A stretch of 7,462 nt of DNA from an uncultured Lachnospiraceae bacterium (GCA_947177925.1 CAMWWJ010000161.1:1-7462), one strand, 5' to 3'; numbered from the stretch's first letter, positions 1 to 6,356 are shown. Program-made: numbers and translations. Notes: generated by a model not told the origin, from the sequence alone.

Positions 1-18
1 TTACAAAGGGTGATTGCT

Positions 19-2433
19 ATGAGCGATAATAGATTATTAACTGAAGAGACTATTAGTGACATTATTTTATGCGAACCAATAACCAGAAAAGGGAAAGAAG
101 CTCTTAGCAGGTTGGGACTTACCACAACAGATATCAGTCCGTCCTACTTTTATGATAACTTGCGAATTGCTTCAAAATATGATGAAAAAAGAGATTATGA
201 GGAAAAAATATCTGCCCCCAATTATGAGCGTAATCACTTGTATTATCAATATACGGTTGACCACATACAGTTTGAAGAACTACAAGAACGGTTAAAAAAT
301 TTTAATTTACGCTTTAGCAGTGATTCGCCAAATGAATATCCATTATTTATGCTGGGTGTGGCTGGTAATGGAAAATCAATTGAAATTAACAGACAAATTC
401 GAAAAATAACATCTGGAGAATCTGAGTTTGAGCTTGGTAAGGCGTATTTTGATTTGGAAGTTGCCTCTACAAAAGTCACATATGGAGACACTTACAAATG
501 TCCTGATAGTACTCCACTATGGCTGTTTTGCATTAAATTATTTGATGGAATTATGCAATATATTAAAAACTGCCATTTTTTGTGTGCCACGATATTTGCC
601 AATTTTAATAATATTCTAGTAAAAGAGAATCTTGCAAATGCCGAGCGAAAAGAGCTTTTTCAAAATATCGGGAGGTATCGTAGAGGGGATAATGACAGCG
701 AAACAGCAGTGTTTTGCTCATTAAAATCTTCTTTGAGTTCGGAAAATGTGTGCGATAATATTGAAACGCTACTTGAAATCTTGATGTGGATTATGTACTG
801 TTCGGCACCAGAAAAAAAACAATATATTGTCATTGATAATATTGAGCAATACATAAAGCTTGATGACTTAAAAATTCAAATTCCCAATAGTGACATTGCA
901 AAGTTATATGATTCGGTTAATGCTGTTATAGCAAATGTGACAAGTGATTTTAACAGAATTAAAACGGATCTTAGTTGGAAAGCTTTTAAGATTATCATTG
1001 TTTTGAGAAGGACGTCATTAGCTCTCTTGGGATATGAGCGTTTGCATTCTCCTGTTAAAGTTGAACAAAATACTGCTGATATAACGGGTTATTTTCAAAT
1101 ACCAGATATTTGGATGGAAAAGAAAGAATATATTTGGGATAATAGGCTTAAGGGAAAATTCAATAATGCTGAGAACGATAAAATAATTGAGATTGTGGAA
1201 AATATAATGAAAGATGGGTCTGAGGCCATAGGAACAGATTATCAATCGATCATTGCCCCGTTAATGAGCTATGGGATACGCAGGAATGCAAAAGCGCAGG
1301 CGCATGCGGCTTATAGTACATATAAAATGCTTACGAATGGGAAAAAAGAAAACATAAATTTTGAAGAATTTAATAAACTTATGGTTGCGGTAGGTCGGGA
1401 TAATACTTCTGTTCGCTATATGCTTCGTAGGGCGTTAATAGAATTTCAGTTCAAATGGAGTATTTCCTGTGGCAGACAGGGTAGATGGAAGAATTTAGGA
1501 ATTGGAAATCTTACGGGAAAGAAGGAGACTACTTATTACGGAAAAAGGTTTATGATTGAAGGTGTTGAATATTTTAATGAGGGCTGTGTGACATTAATGC
1601 GTCGAATACTAACATATCTATCTCACTATCCTGAGGAGAGAGAAAATGTAAATGGACGAACAAAGTCTGTGGCAGATATGTTTATGACACGCTCTCTTTA
1701 TGAACTTATAAAAGGTGTTTTAGTAAATCCACAAGGTTATTCGCAAATATCTGATGATGAATTTCTACAGTTTGCGCGGGTGCTTATTGCATTAAGTGAT
1801 ATGTCAAATGGAGATACAAAGAGTGCGCCATATGTCATATTAAGCGTTAAAGATGACAATTTTCATAGAACAGCAGATGAAACAGTATTGGCGGAACTTC
1901 TTAAAAAAATTTGGAATGACGGTCCTGAAAAAAGTGAACCACTACAAGAATACAATTTTTGTGATTTTGGTGCAAGAATAACCGATGCCGGCAATTCATT
2001 TTTACTTGACTGGCAGGCTAGCTTTTCGTTTATGGCATCTATGCATTGCTTTACTATACCATCGCTATTCTTTTTGAAAGATGTTATAAGTATTAAGTAT
2101 GTAATCAAAACAGTTTATGCTGCGGCATTAACCTTGTGCGAAATGTATGAGGATGAAGCTAGGCGCTTTTGTGGAGAAAATTACACTCTTCAGAAAGGAG
2201 AATATCTGCCCAAGCATAATTCGAAAGGAGTAACATTTAGACAACGAATTAAAGAGCTGCATGTAAATCATCTCTACTTATATCGGGATTATATAGAAAA
2301 AAATTATATCAATATGGGAATTTCAGAAGATGATATGTTGGAACTTACGGCAAATGAAACGGGGTATATAAGTAAATATATCAATGATTATGGTAGTTGG
2401 GAAACTGATGAGGGGGCAAAAGAATGCTTTTAG
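19..2433 (+). CDS. Large P-loop ATPase of unknown family, first gene of a two-gene unit (possible defence ATPase)
   Basis: This encodes an ~804-residue protein predicted to bind and hydrolyse ATP. The Walker A motif GVAGNGKS is at residues 113-120. The Walker B strand YIVIDNIE has Asp273. A following hydrophobic strand FKIIIVLRRTS (about 323-333) ends in two arginines, like a sensor-1 position, and YGIRRNA (about 418-424) looks like a sensor-2 arginine region. This order suggests an AAA+/STAND/KAP-like NTPase core at about 100-430, flanked by ~100 N-terminal and ~380 C-terminal residues I cannot assign. No membrane segment or nuclease motif is evident. I chose ATG 19 over the in-frame GTG at 10 because AAAGGG at 5-10 is then correctly spaced. 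The stop overlaps the next start, so the two products are probably made together. The AT-rich composition differs from the right half of the window. Function in phage defence is inference; ATPase activity is well supported by the motifs. Confidence 0.85.
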   Translation: MSDNRLLTEETISDIILCEPITRKGKEALSRLGLTTTDISPSYFYDNLRIASKYDEKRDYEEKISAPNYERNHLYYQYTVDHIQFEELQERLKNFNLRFSSDSPNEYPLFMLGVAGNGKSIEINRQIRKITSGESEFELGKAYFDLEVASTKVTYGDTYKCPDSTPLWLFCIKLFDGIMQYIKNCHFLCATIFANFNNILVKENLANAERKELFQNIGRYRRGDNDSETAVFCSLKSSLSSENVCDNIETLLEILMWIMYCSAPEKKQYIVIDNIEQYIKLDDLKIQIPNSDIAKLYDSVNAVIANVTSDFNRIKTDLSWKAFKIIIVLRRTSLALLGYERLHSPVKVEQNTADITGYFQIPDIWMEKKEYIWDNRLKGKFNNAENDKIIEIVENIMKDGSEAIGTDYQSIIAPLMSYGIRRNAKAQAHAAYSTYKMLTNGKKENINFEEFNKLMVAVGRDNTSVRYMLRRALIEFQFKWSISCGRQGRWKNLGIGNLTGKKETTYYGKRFMIEGVEYFNEGCVTLMRRILTYLSHYPEERENVNGRTKSVADMFMTRSLYELIKGVLVNPQGYSQISDDEFLQFARVLIALSDMSNGDTKSAPYVILSVKDDNFHRTADETVLAELLKKIWNDGPEKSEPLQEYNFCDFGARITDAGNSFLLDWQASFSFMASMHCFTIPSLFFLKDVISIKYVIKTVYAAALTLCEMYEDEARRFCGENYTLQKGEYLPKHNSKGVTFRQRIKELHVNHLYLYRDYIEKNYINMGISEDDMLELTANETGYISKYINDYGSWETDEGAKECF

Positions 2434-3029
2434 TATGGATATCAGAAATTAAGCATATAATAGAATGTATCCTCTGTTTTATAGAGGAAAATCCTATATC
2501 AGTGGGGATTGTTACATCTATGATAGTTGGTTCATTGTGGTTTAGGAAATATATACGGCAAAAGCGGGCGGAGGCATTCTTTGGGTTTTATGCGAAGCTT
2601 TCTTTGTGCCTTAAATCCTTGCGAACAAAACTGGAGGAAAATGGACAACTAAATACATCGGACACTAAGGCGGGTAATATATACTCATTAATTTATGTGG
2701 AAGATGACATAAAAAACATTTGTCCAAGTTATAAGAAACCTGATGATAAAGAGATTCAATTATATCAAGCAGCTGCGAAAGAACTAAAAGAGTTACTTCT
2801 TAACACGGAAAATAATGTTTATCCGCGTGGTTCAAAACGTCAGGAATGGTACGAAAGCCAGCATATTATATTTTTATTTTGCGAATTCCTTGAGAGTAAG
2901 GAATATTGGCATACAACTAATAAGGAGTTTGATAATGGAGACAATGAATATAAGCATATAAAAAGATGTAAATTACTAATCGAAGCCATGGATTGCATTC
3001 AAGAGTCAATCAATAATGTTAAGTATTAG
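2424..3029 (+). CDS. Membrane-anchored protein coupled to the ATPase, family unknown
   Basis: This encodes a 201-residue protein I do not recognise. Residues about 24-40 (within NPISVGIVTSMIVGSLWF) form one hydrophobic membrane segment, followed at once by a basic cluster RKYIRQKR. By the positive-inside rule the remaining ~155 residues should be cytoplasmic. That part is charged and mostly helical, with no visible catalytic motif. The ATG lies inside the last codons of the ATPase gene, overlapping by 10 nt, with a G-rich ribosome site GAGGGGG at about 2409-2415, so translation is likely coupled. Codon use is AT-rich, matching its partner. The arrangement suggests a membrane effector or membrane tether for the ATPase, as in several two-component abortive-infection systems. 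That role is inferred from layout only. Confidence 0.8.
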   Translation: MLLVWISEIKHIIECILCFIEENPISVGIVTSMIVGSLWFRKYIRQKRAEAFFGFYAKLSLCLKSLRTKLEENGQLNTSDTKAGNIYSLIYVEDDIKNICPSYKKPDDKEIQLYQAAAKELKELLLNTENNVYPRGSKRQEWYESQHIIFLFCEFLESKEYWHTTNKEFDNGDNEYKHIKRCKLLIEAMDCIQESINNVKY

Positions 3030-3116
3030 CAAGTAAACATTTCACGCAAATGGTCTTAATTTGGGCTTGGGGATGAGAATTTTTTCATGAAGATATTAAC
3101 TTGCAAATTGTTATTT

Positions 3117-3166
3117 GGGATAAAACTTCTCCTAACAGCACACCCTGAGAGGAGAAGTTTTATTCC
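3117..3166. terminator. Strong bidirectional intrinsic terminator after the ATPase pair
   Basis: A perfect 14-bp stem pairs 3120-3133 with 3150-3163, extended by a G-U pair and two G-C pairs at the base (3117-3119 with 3164-3166). The loop is 16 nt. The core CTTCTCCT/AGGAGAAG is flanked by an A-run on the left and TTTTATT on the right, so it can terminate transcription from either side. It closes the AT-rich two-gene unit and insulates it from the next gene. Confidence 0.85.
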
Positions 3167-3214
3167 GTTTGAACATTATTTTAGTCATTAAAAATAAGCC
3201 GGTCGGAGGACAGA

Positions 3215-3553
3215 ATGATTATACTGCACTGTGCCATGGCAGAAGAAACAAAACAAAAAGTGTACGGATATGCTCTTCGGGAAAATGGAAAAGTTTTCAT
3301 TGTTCAAGAAGATGGAGTGAGAGTTTCGGTAAGGACGGAAACAGTTATGCCTTATCAGGCGTGCCATCGGCTGGAGGATTATATTTCCCTGACAGAGAAG
3401 ACATTGGCAGCCTTCCATGAAAAAAGAATCTATAATCTGGAAGACATTGAAGACAAAGGCTGGTCTGTGCTTAAAAGCATTAAAGGGATAGGTCCTGCAA
3501 GGCAGAAAGCAATAATGGAAATTATGAATGACGTGTTAAACAATGACAAGTAG
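3215..3553 (+). CDS. Small protein with a helix-hairpin-helix end resembling the RNA polymerase alpha C-terminal domain
   Basis: This encodes 112 residues. The N-terminal half (about 15-50) alternates hydrophobic and polar residues like a small beta domain. The C-terminal half (about 55-105) reads as helices around RIYNLEDIEDKGW and LKSIKGIGPARQKAIMEI. The GIGPAR hairpin is a classic non-specific DNA-binding helix-hairpin-helix, and the spacing of the preceding helices recalls the RNA polymerase alpha C-terminal domain. A DNA-binding or transcription-related role is likely, but no target is visible. ATG 3215 is chosen because GGAGGA at 3205-3210 precedes it closely; an internal ATG at 3236 lacks a ribosome site. 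A weak TTGAAC at 3169 has no convincing -10 partner. The gene sits alone between the 3117 terminator and the next promoter region, in the same direction as the regulators that follow. Confidence 0.75.
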   Translation: MIILHCAMAEETKQKVYGYALRENGKVFIVQEDGVRVSVRTETVMPYQACHRLEDYISLTEKTLAAFHEKRIYNLEDIEDKGWSVLKSIKGIGPARQKAIMEIMNDVLNNDK

Positions 3554-3585
3554 AGGAGGCAATTAACGAACATAGCACACATAAT

Positions 3586-3657
3586 ATGACATATGGTTAT
3601 AAAATAGGTTACAAATACGGTTCGGATGCGGTTATATACAAGCCATCGAAAAAATGA
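3586..3657 (+). CDS. Candidate 23-codon micropeptide with a G-Y-K repeat (doubtful)
   Basis: An ATG-started ORF encodes a basic, tyrosine-rich peptide that begins MTYGYKIGYKYG and ends PSKK. GYKI and GYKY form an internal four-residue repeat. The only ribosome site, GAGGAGG at 3553-3559, is 26 nt upstream of the ATG, too far for normal initiation. The frame is open back to that site but lacks an ATG, GTG or TTG at the right distance. The ORF may be unexpressed, may have lost its start codon, or its periodicity may belong to DNA-binding repeats instead. It has no cysteine or AgrD-like layout, so it is not an obvious autoinducing peptide. Confidence 0.25.
   Translation: MTYGYKIGYKYGSDAVIYKPSKK
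3595..3633 (+). repeat. Four phased GGTT direct repeats upstream of the regulator promoter
   Basis: GGTT occurs at 3595, 3607, 3619 and 3630, spaced 12, 12 and 11 nt, each followed by an A-rich or mixed stretch. The third copy, ACGGTTCGG, is one mismatch from the published LytTR-type site pattern [TA][AC][CA]GTTN[AG][TG]. The array ends just before a -35 element, where an activator would bind. It also coincides with the G-Y-K codon repeat of the candidate micropeptide, so either function could explain the periodicity. Confidence 0.35.
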
Positions 3658-3664
3658 TTATAAT
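3635..3664 (+). promoter_or_regulatory. Candidate sigma-A promoter for the RHH and two-component operon
   Basis: TATACA (3635-3640) and a perfect TATAAT (3659-3664) are 18 nt apart. This would start transcription near 3671, leaving about a 27-nt leader to the RHH gene. The poor -35 suggests dependence on an activator. Confidence 0.55.
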
Positions 3665-3667
3665 CAT
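3654..3667. promoter_or_regulatory. Perfect 14-bp palindrome over the -10 box, possible operator
   Basis: ATGATTATAATCAT is a perfect inverted repeat and contains the whole -10 hexamer. A dimeric repressor bound here would block RNA polymerase. The ribbon-helix-helix protein encoded directly downstream is the natural candidate, because such proteins bind short palindromes and commonly repress their own operon. Part of the symmetry comes from the TATAAT itself, so chance cannot be excluded. Confidence 0.45.
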
Positions 3668-3697
3668 AGTGAATAGACAGGAATCGGAGGTCATATT

Positions 3698-3901
3698 ATG
3701 GCAATGCATTTTGATAAAGAACTGGTGAATCCGGACATACCAAGAACCATACGGTTTACGCCGATTCTGTATGAATGGCTGCAGCAGGTGAAGGAGAGGG
3801 AACAGATGTCCTTTAATCAGGTAGTTTTACAGTGTTGCAAGAACTGTATGGTGGAAGATAATAATGATGGAGAATCGGTGGAAGATACAGGCGGAAAATA
3901 A
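3698..3901 (+). CDS. Small ribbon-helix-helix-like DNA-binding protein
   Basis: This encodes 67 residues. A short strand around RTIRFTP (16-22) is followed by a helix LYEWLQQVKEREQ and a second helix beginning at SFNQVVLQCCKN. This is the layout of MetJ/Arc-type ribbon-helix-helix repressors, where the strand of each subunit enters the DNA major groove. The tail (about 51-67) is acidic and likely disordered. GGAGG at 3686-3690 lies 7 nt before the ATG. The gene leads an apparent operon with the response regulator (17-nt gap) and the histidine kinase. It probably autoregulates through the palindrome over its promoter. The family call rests on pattern only; an antitoxin-like role is possible but no toxin partner is adjacent. 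Confidence 0.65.
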   Translation: MAMHFDKELVNPDIPRTIRFTPILYEWLQQVKEREQMSFNQVVLQCCKNCMVEDNNDGESVEDTGGK

Positions 3902-3918
3902 AATAGGGGAAAAACTAA

Positions 3919-4656
3919 ATGGAAAAGAGGAAATGCAGGGTAGGGATATGTGATGACAAACAGGAAGATATTGAGCAGATTGAAGTTGCGCTGCGGAAAG
4001 GCTTAAAAAGAACAGGGCAGCCGGTCAGTTTGATTATCCGTTCTTTTCTGAACGGAGAAGACCTGTATGCGGACACTCGCAGAGAGGATTATGATCTGAT
4101 TTTTCTTGATATTGAGATGCCGGGAATGGACGGTTTTGAATTAGCGGCAAAGCTCTGCATGGATCGTCCTCAAATCAGCCTTGTTTTTGTATCTATCCAT
4201 GAGAGTTTTGTCTTTGATGCGCTGGAATATTCTCCTTTGTGGTTTGTGCGTAAAGGGAACCTGGAAGGGGATATGTTCAAAGTGCTTAAGAAGTATTTAC
4301 GGATGACAGCATTTATGGGAGTCAGCTACCGAATGAAGGAAGGGTTCGGCTTTAGGGAGATTCCAATCCGGGATATCATGTATATTGAGGGCAACGGTCA
4401 CAGCCTGATGATAAAGAAAACAGACGGCGGTTGGCTGAGAAAATACGGCAGCCTGAAATCCATGGAAGAGGAGCTGGAGGGCTGTTATTTTTTGCGTATC
4501 CATAAGAACTACTTGGTTAATCAGGAATATATCAGGGAAGTGGGCAGCCGGGAGGTATACCTGAAGGACGAGAGCGTTCTTGAAATGGGCCAGGACAGAA
4601 AAAATGCAGTTCGTGAGGCAATGCGGCTGTATGACAGGGAAAGGCGTAGGATATAG
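3919..4656 (+). CDS. LytTR-family response regulator (AgrA/VirR-like)
   Basis: This encodes 245 residues in two domains. The receiver domain (about 5-125) has the acidic pair Asp12-Asp13, the phosphoacceptor Asp64 in the strand LIFLDIEMPGMDGFE, and FVRK near its end, supplying the conserved lysine. The LytTR DNA-binding domain (about 135-237) shows IRDIMYIEGNGHS and FLRIHKNYLVNQEYI, hallmark stretches of the family. Phosphorylation by the neighbouring kinase should promote binding to paired direct repeats upstream of target promoters. AGGGGA at 3905-3910 precedes the ATG by 8 nt. In Gram-positives such regulators usually control peptide signalling, bacteriocin, virulence or competence genes. 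The target is not evident here; the GGTT array at 3595 and the repeat cluster at 6045 are candidates. Confidence 0.95.
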   Translation: MEKRKCRVGICDDKQEDIEQIEVALRKGLKRTGQPVSLIIRSFLNGEDLYADTRREDYDLIFLDIEMPGMDGFELAAKLCMDRPQISLVFVSIHESFVFDALEYSPLWFVRKGNLEGDMFKVLKKYLRMTAFMGVSYRMKEGFGFREIPIRDIMYIEGNGHSLMIKKTDGGWLRKYGSLKSMEEELEGCYFLRIHKNYLVNQEYIREVGSREVYLKDESVLEMGQDRKNAVREAMRLYDRERRRI

Positions 4657-4674
4657 CAGAGTAGGGGAAAGAAT

Positions 4675-5988
4675 ATGGAGTTCAGCGCATATGTAATCAA
4701 TGCCATATCGGCAGTCATAGCAGTGGAATATATAGATTACGGATTTCCAAAGAAATACAACGGGTTTAGGCGCTGGGGCGCTTTTACTGTAGGTTGTGTT
4801 GCATATTTTTTGACAGTCACAGCGCTGAACAGACTAATCGATTTTGAAGGCGCATTGGGATTTTTTTATGGTGCGGTCCTGATTGCGTACGGTATGTGGG
4901 CGTTAAGGGGAAGATTCAAAGACTTCCTGGTATCCGGGCTTTTATGGGTTCTGATCGCAATGCTTGGTACCTATGGTATTTTCAGTGCCATGGGGCTTCT
5001 TACGGGAAACAGCCTTGGGGAGATGCTGCAGCTGCAGGGAGACAGGCGTATTTACGCATCCGTTGTTGCCTTGGCAGTAAAATTTTCTATGGGGAAAATT
5101 GCGGCTGTGTTTTTTCGGAGACAGGATGGTGTTTATGAAAAAGAAAACGGAATCGTAGCAGGTGCCTTTGTATTTATGACTTTGCTTGCAATGGGGTTGT
5201 TCTGGTTGGAAGCGGGAAATCTGGAAAGCTCCGTAAGATATGTACTGACGATTGGAATACTGCTGGATGAGGCAGGGATTATCGTATTTTTGGTTCAGCT
5301 GTATCAGCGTCTGGGCAGGTATCAGAAGGAGAAAATAGAGGCCAGGTACCAGCGGGAGAGGAAGCAGGAACGGCTGGAGGGGCTTATGGATATGTACAGA
5401 GTGGGCAGAGAGATTAACCACTGGCGCCATGATATGCAGGGGGAGTTGGATATCCTGTACCGCATGCAGAAAAACGGAAAGTATGCAGAAGTGGAAACGT
5501 ATATGGAAAAGCTGTGCAGCGGACTGCGGGATTATCCGGAACTGCCGCAGCCTACGGGAAACGAAGGAATGGATGCGGCGCTGATCAAAATGATTCCCAA
5601 ATGCAGGGAGAGGGGAATCCATTTCTGTTATGTCATTATGGGAAAACCGGAGCGGATAGACAGTATTGCATTAGGAAATATTATGGATAACCTGTTGTGT
5701 AATGGGATGGAGGCGTGTCAAAATCTGGGCGGCTCACGGGAAATAGAATTGACGGTACGTTGCCGGATGGACGGACTGGAGATTTATCTGGAAAACAGCA
5801 TCGGGGAATCTGTATTGGAGAAGAATCCCCGGTTTGTCAGCCATAAGAGGGAGAAGGAACGCCATGGATTCGGGATGGAGAGCATCTACCGTATAGTAGA
5901 GGAGCATGAGGGGACATATGAGTACTGGGAGGAAAAGGATGAGGAGAACGGCAGATTCTGCCAACGTATTTATTTGAATTATATATAG
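4675..5988 (+). CDS. GHKL-family sensor histidine kinase (AgrC-like)
   Basis: This encodes a 437-residue integral membrane kinase. Residues 1 to about 215 contain six or seven hydrophobic segments, the usual AgrC-like sensor with no extracellular domain. A charged coiled-coil linker (about 217-245) leads to the phosphorylation helix with NHWRHDMQGEL, where His252 is the likely phosphorylated residue. The ATP-binding domain has the N-box DNLLCNGMEA (Asn339, Asn343) and a glycine box HGFGM (397-401), then a C-terminal strand. This matches the HATPase_c_5/GHKL subgroup that pairs with LytTR regulators. AGGGGA at 4663-4668 precedes the ATG, and the gap to the response regulator is 18 nt, so the two are co-transcribed. 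No AgrB or AgrD-like signal gene is in the window, so the ligand is unknown. Confidence 0.95.
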   Translation: MEFSAYVINAISAVIAVEYIDYGFPKKYNGFRRWGAFTVGCVAYFLTVTALNRLIDFEGALGFFYGAVLIAYGMWALRGRFKDFLVSGLLWVLIAMLGTYGIFSAMGLLTGNSLGEMLQLQGDRRIYASVVALAVKFSMGKIAAVFFRRQDGVYEKENGIVAGAFVFMTLLAMGLFWLEAGNLESSVRYVLTIGILLDEAGIIVFLVQLYQRLGRYQKEKIEARYQRERKQERLEGLMDMYRVGREINHWRHDMQGELDILYRMQKNGKYAEVETYMEKLCSGLRDYPELPQPTGNEGMDAALIKMIPKCRERGIHFCYVIMGKPERIDSIALGNIMDNLLCNGMEACQNLGGSREIELTVRCRMDGLEIYLENSIGESVLEKNPRFVSHKREKERHGFGMESIYRIVEEHEGTYEYWEEKDEENGRFCQRIYLNYI

Positions 5989-6000
5989 AAGTAAAAACAG

Positions 6001-6032
6001 GGCAGCCGCTAAAATGATGCGGCTGTCTTTTT
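6001..6032 (+). terminator. Intrinsic terminator of the two-component operon
   Basis: A 9-bp stem with one G-U pair joins 6001-6009 and 6019-6027 (core CAGCCGC/GCGGCTG). The loop is 9 nt and a T5 tract follows at 6028-6032. It begins 12 nt after the kinase stop codon. Confidence 0.9.
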
Positions 6033-6044
6033 GCATAGGAAACA

Positions 6045-6074
6045 TTTTATGACGTTTTATGACGGATTATGATA
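6045..6074 (+). repeat. Tandem 10-bp repeats TTTTATGACG, likely operator
   Basis: Two perfect head-to-tail copies of TTTTATGACG occupy 6045-6054 and 6055-6064, and a degenerate third, GATTATGATA, follows at 6065-6074. A related GATTATGACT lies at 6091-6100. The 10-bp period puts every copy on the same face of the helix. The cluster is directly upstream of the candidate promoters, as expected for an activator or repressor array. Confidence 0.5.
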
Positions 6075-6080
6075 AAATAA

Positions 6081-6125
6081 TTGCTTTCCTGATTATGACT
6101 GATAAAATCAAGATTAAAATATAAT
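6081..6125 (+). promoter_or_regulatory. Candidate promoter(s) of the leader RNA before the 34-codon ORF
   Basis: Two overlapping possibilities are visible. The first is TTGCTT (6081-6086) with TAAAAT (6103-6108), a 16-nt spacer. The second is a perfect TATAAT (6120-6125) with only a weak -35-like TGACTG at 6096-6101. Either would start a transcript near 6115-6132 that runs through two terminator hairpins into the short ORF. The AT-rich context makes chance matches easy. Confidence 0.45.
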
Positions 6126-6171
6126 ATACGAAGGTTGTTTTTCAAAACAAGAGATGTCGGCAGTTATGTAT

Positions 6172-6196
6172 AGCTTCTGAAAAAGGAAGCTTTTTT
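6172..6196 (+). terminator. Short terminator-like hairpin in the leader
   Basis: AGCTTC (6172-6177) pairs with GAAGCT (6186-6191) across an 8-nt loop, and the T-run continues to 6196. The 6-bp stem is weak, so it may act as an attenuator or pause site rather than a full stop. It lies about 40-60 nt after the candidate transcription starts. Confidence 0.5.
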
Positions 6197-6221
6197 CATA
6201 GCAGCGCAGTTTTATAACAGG

Positions 6222-6273
6222 GAGCCAAACTACGGACGTTAAAAAAAACAAGTAAGTAGTTTGGGCTCTTTTT
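6222..6273 (+). terminator. Strong terminator or attenuator in the leader
   Basis: GAGCCAAACTAC (6222-6233) pairs with GTAGTTTGGGCTC (6256-6268), a 12-bp stem with one bulged G. T5 follows at 6269-6273. The 22-nt loop carries an A8 run. It stands between the candidate promoters and the 34-codon ORF, so transcription must read through it to reach that ORF. Confidence 0.75.
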
Positions 6274-6302
6274 GTGTTGCATTGGGATATTTCTGCAGAG
6301 GG

Positions 6303-6350
6303 CCTCCACTGAAGGATTCTGATACCGTAGACAGATTCAATCAGTGGAGG
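6303..6350 (+). promoter_or_regulatory. Hairpin masking the ribosome site of the 34-codon ORF
   Basis: CCTCCACTGA (6303-6312) is perfectly complementary to TCAGTGGAGG (6341-6350). The right arm includes the ribosome site GGAGG (6346-6350), 6 nt before the ATG at 6357, so folding would hide it and block initiation. Further weak pairing continues inward (GATTCT with AGATTC-like bases). This is a translational on/off element, or a DNA inverted repeat with another role; no trigger is visible. Confidence 0.6.
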
Positions 6351-6356
6351 AAAACT

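Noticed and set aside
10..18. GTG at 10 as the start of the ATPase
   Set aside because: The purine-rich ribosome site overlaps this codon, whereas ATG 19 is correctly spaced from it.
19..3029. RADAR-type system (RdrA ATPase with a membrane partner)
   Set aside because: The layout is loosely similar, but no adenosine deaminase gene follows the ATPase, and the second gene has one membrane segment rather than a recognisable SLATT layout. The DNA upstream of position 1 is unknown.
3029..3104. Inverted repeat GCAAGT/ACTTGC flanking the sequence after the second gene
   Set aside because: There are only 6 bp per arm across a long loop, with no T-tract, so it is expected by chance in AT-rich DNA.
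4942..5622. A 226-codon open frame on the minus strand inside the kinase gene
   Set aside because: It lies entirely antisense to a histidine kinase with all expected motifs, and its residues are an unstructured Gln/His/Pro-rich mix. It is a shadow frame.
6261..6356. In-frame upstream extension of the 34-codon ORF from a TTG at 6261
   Set aside because: It would start inside the terminator stem and lacks a ribosome site, while ATG 6357 has GGAGG at ideal spacing.
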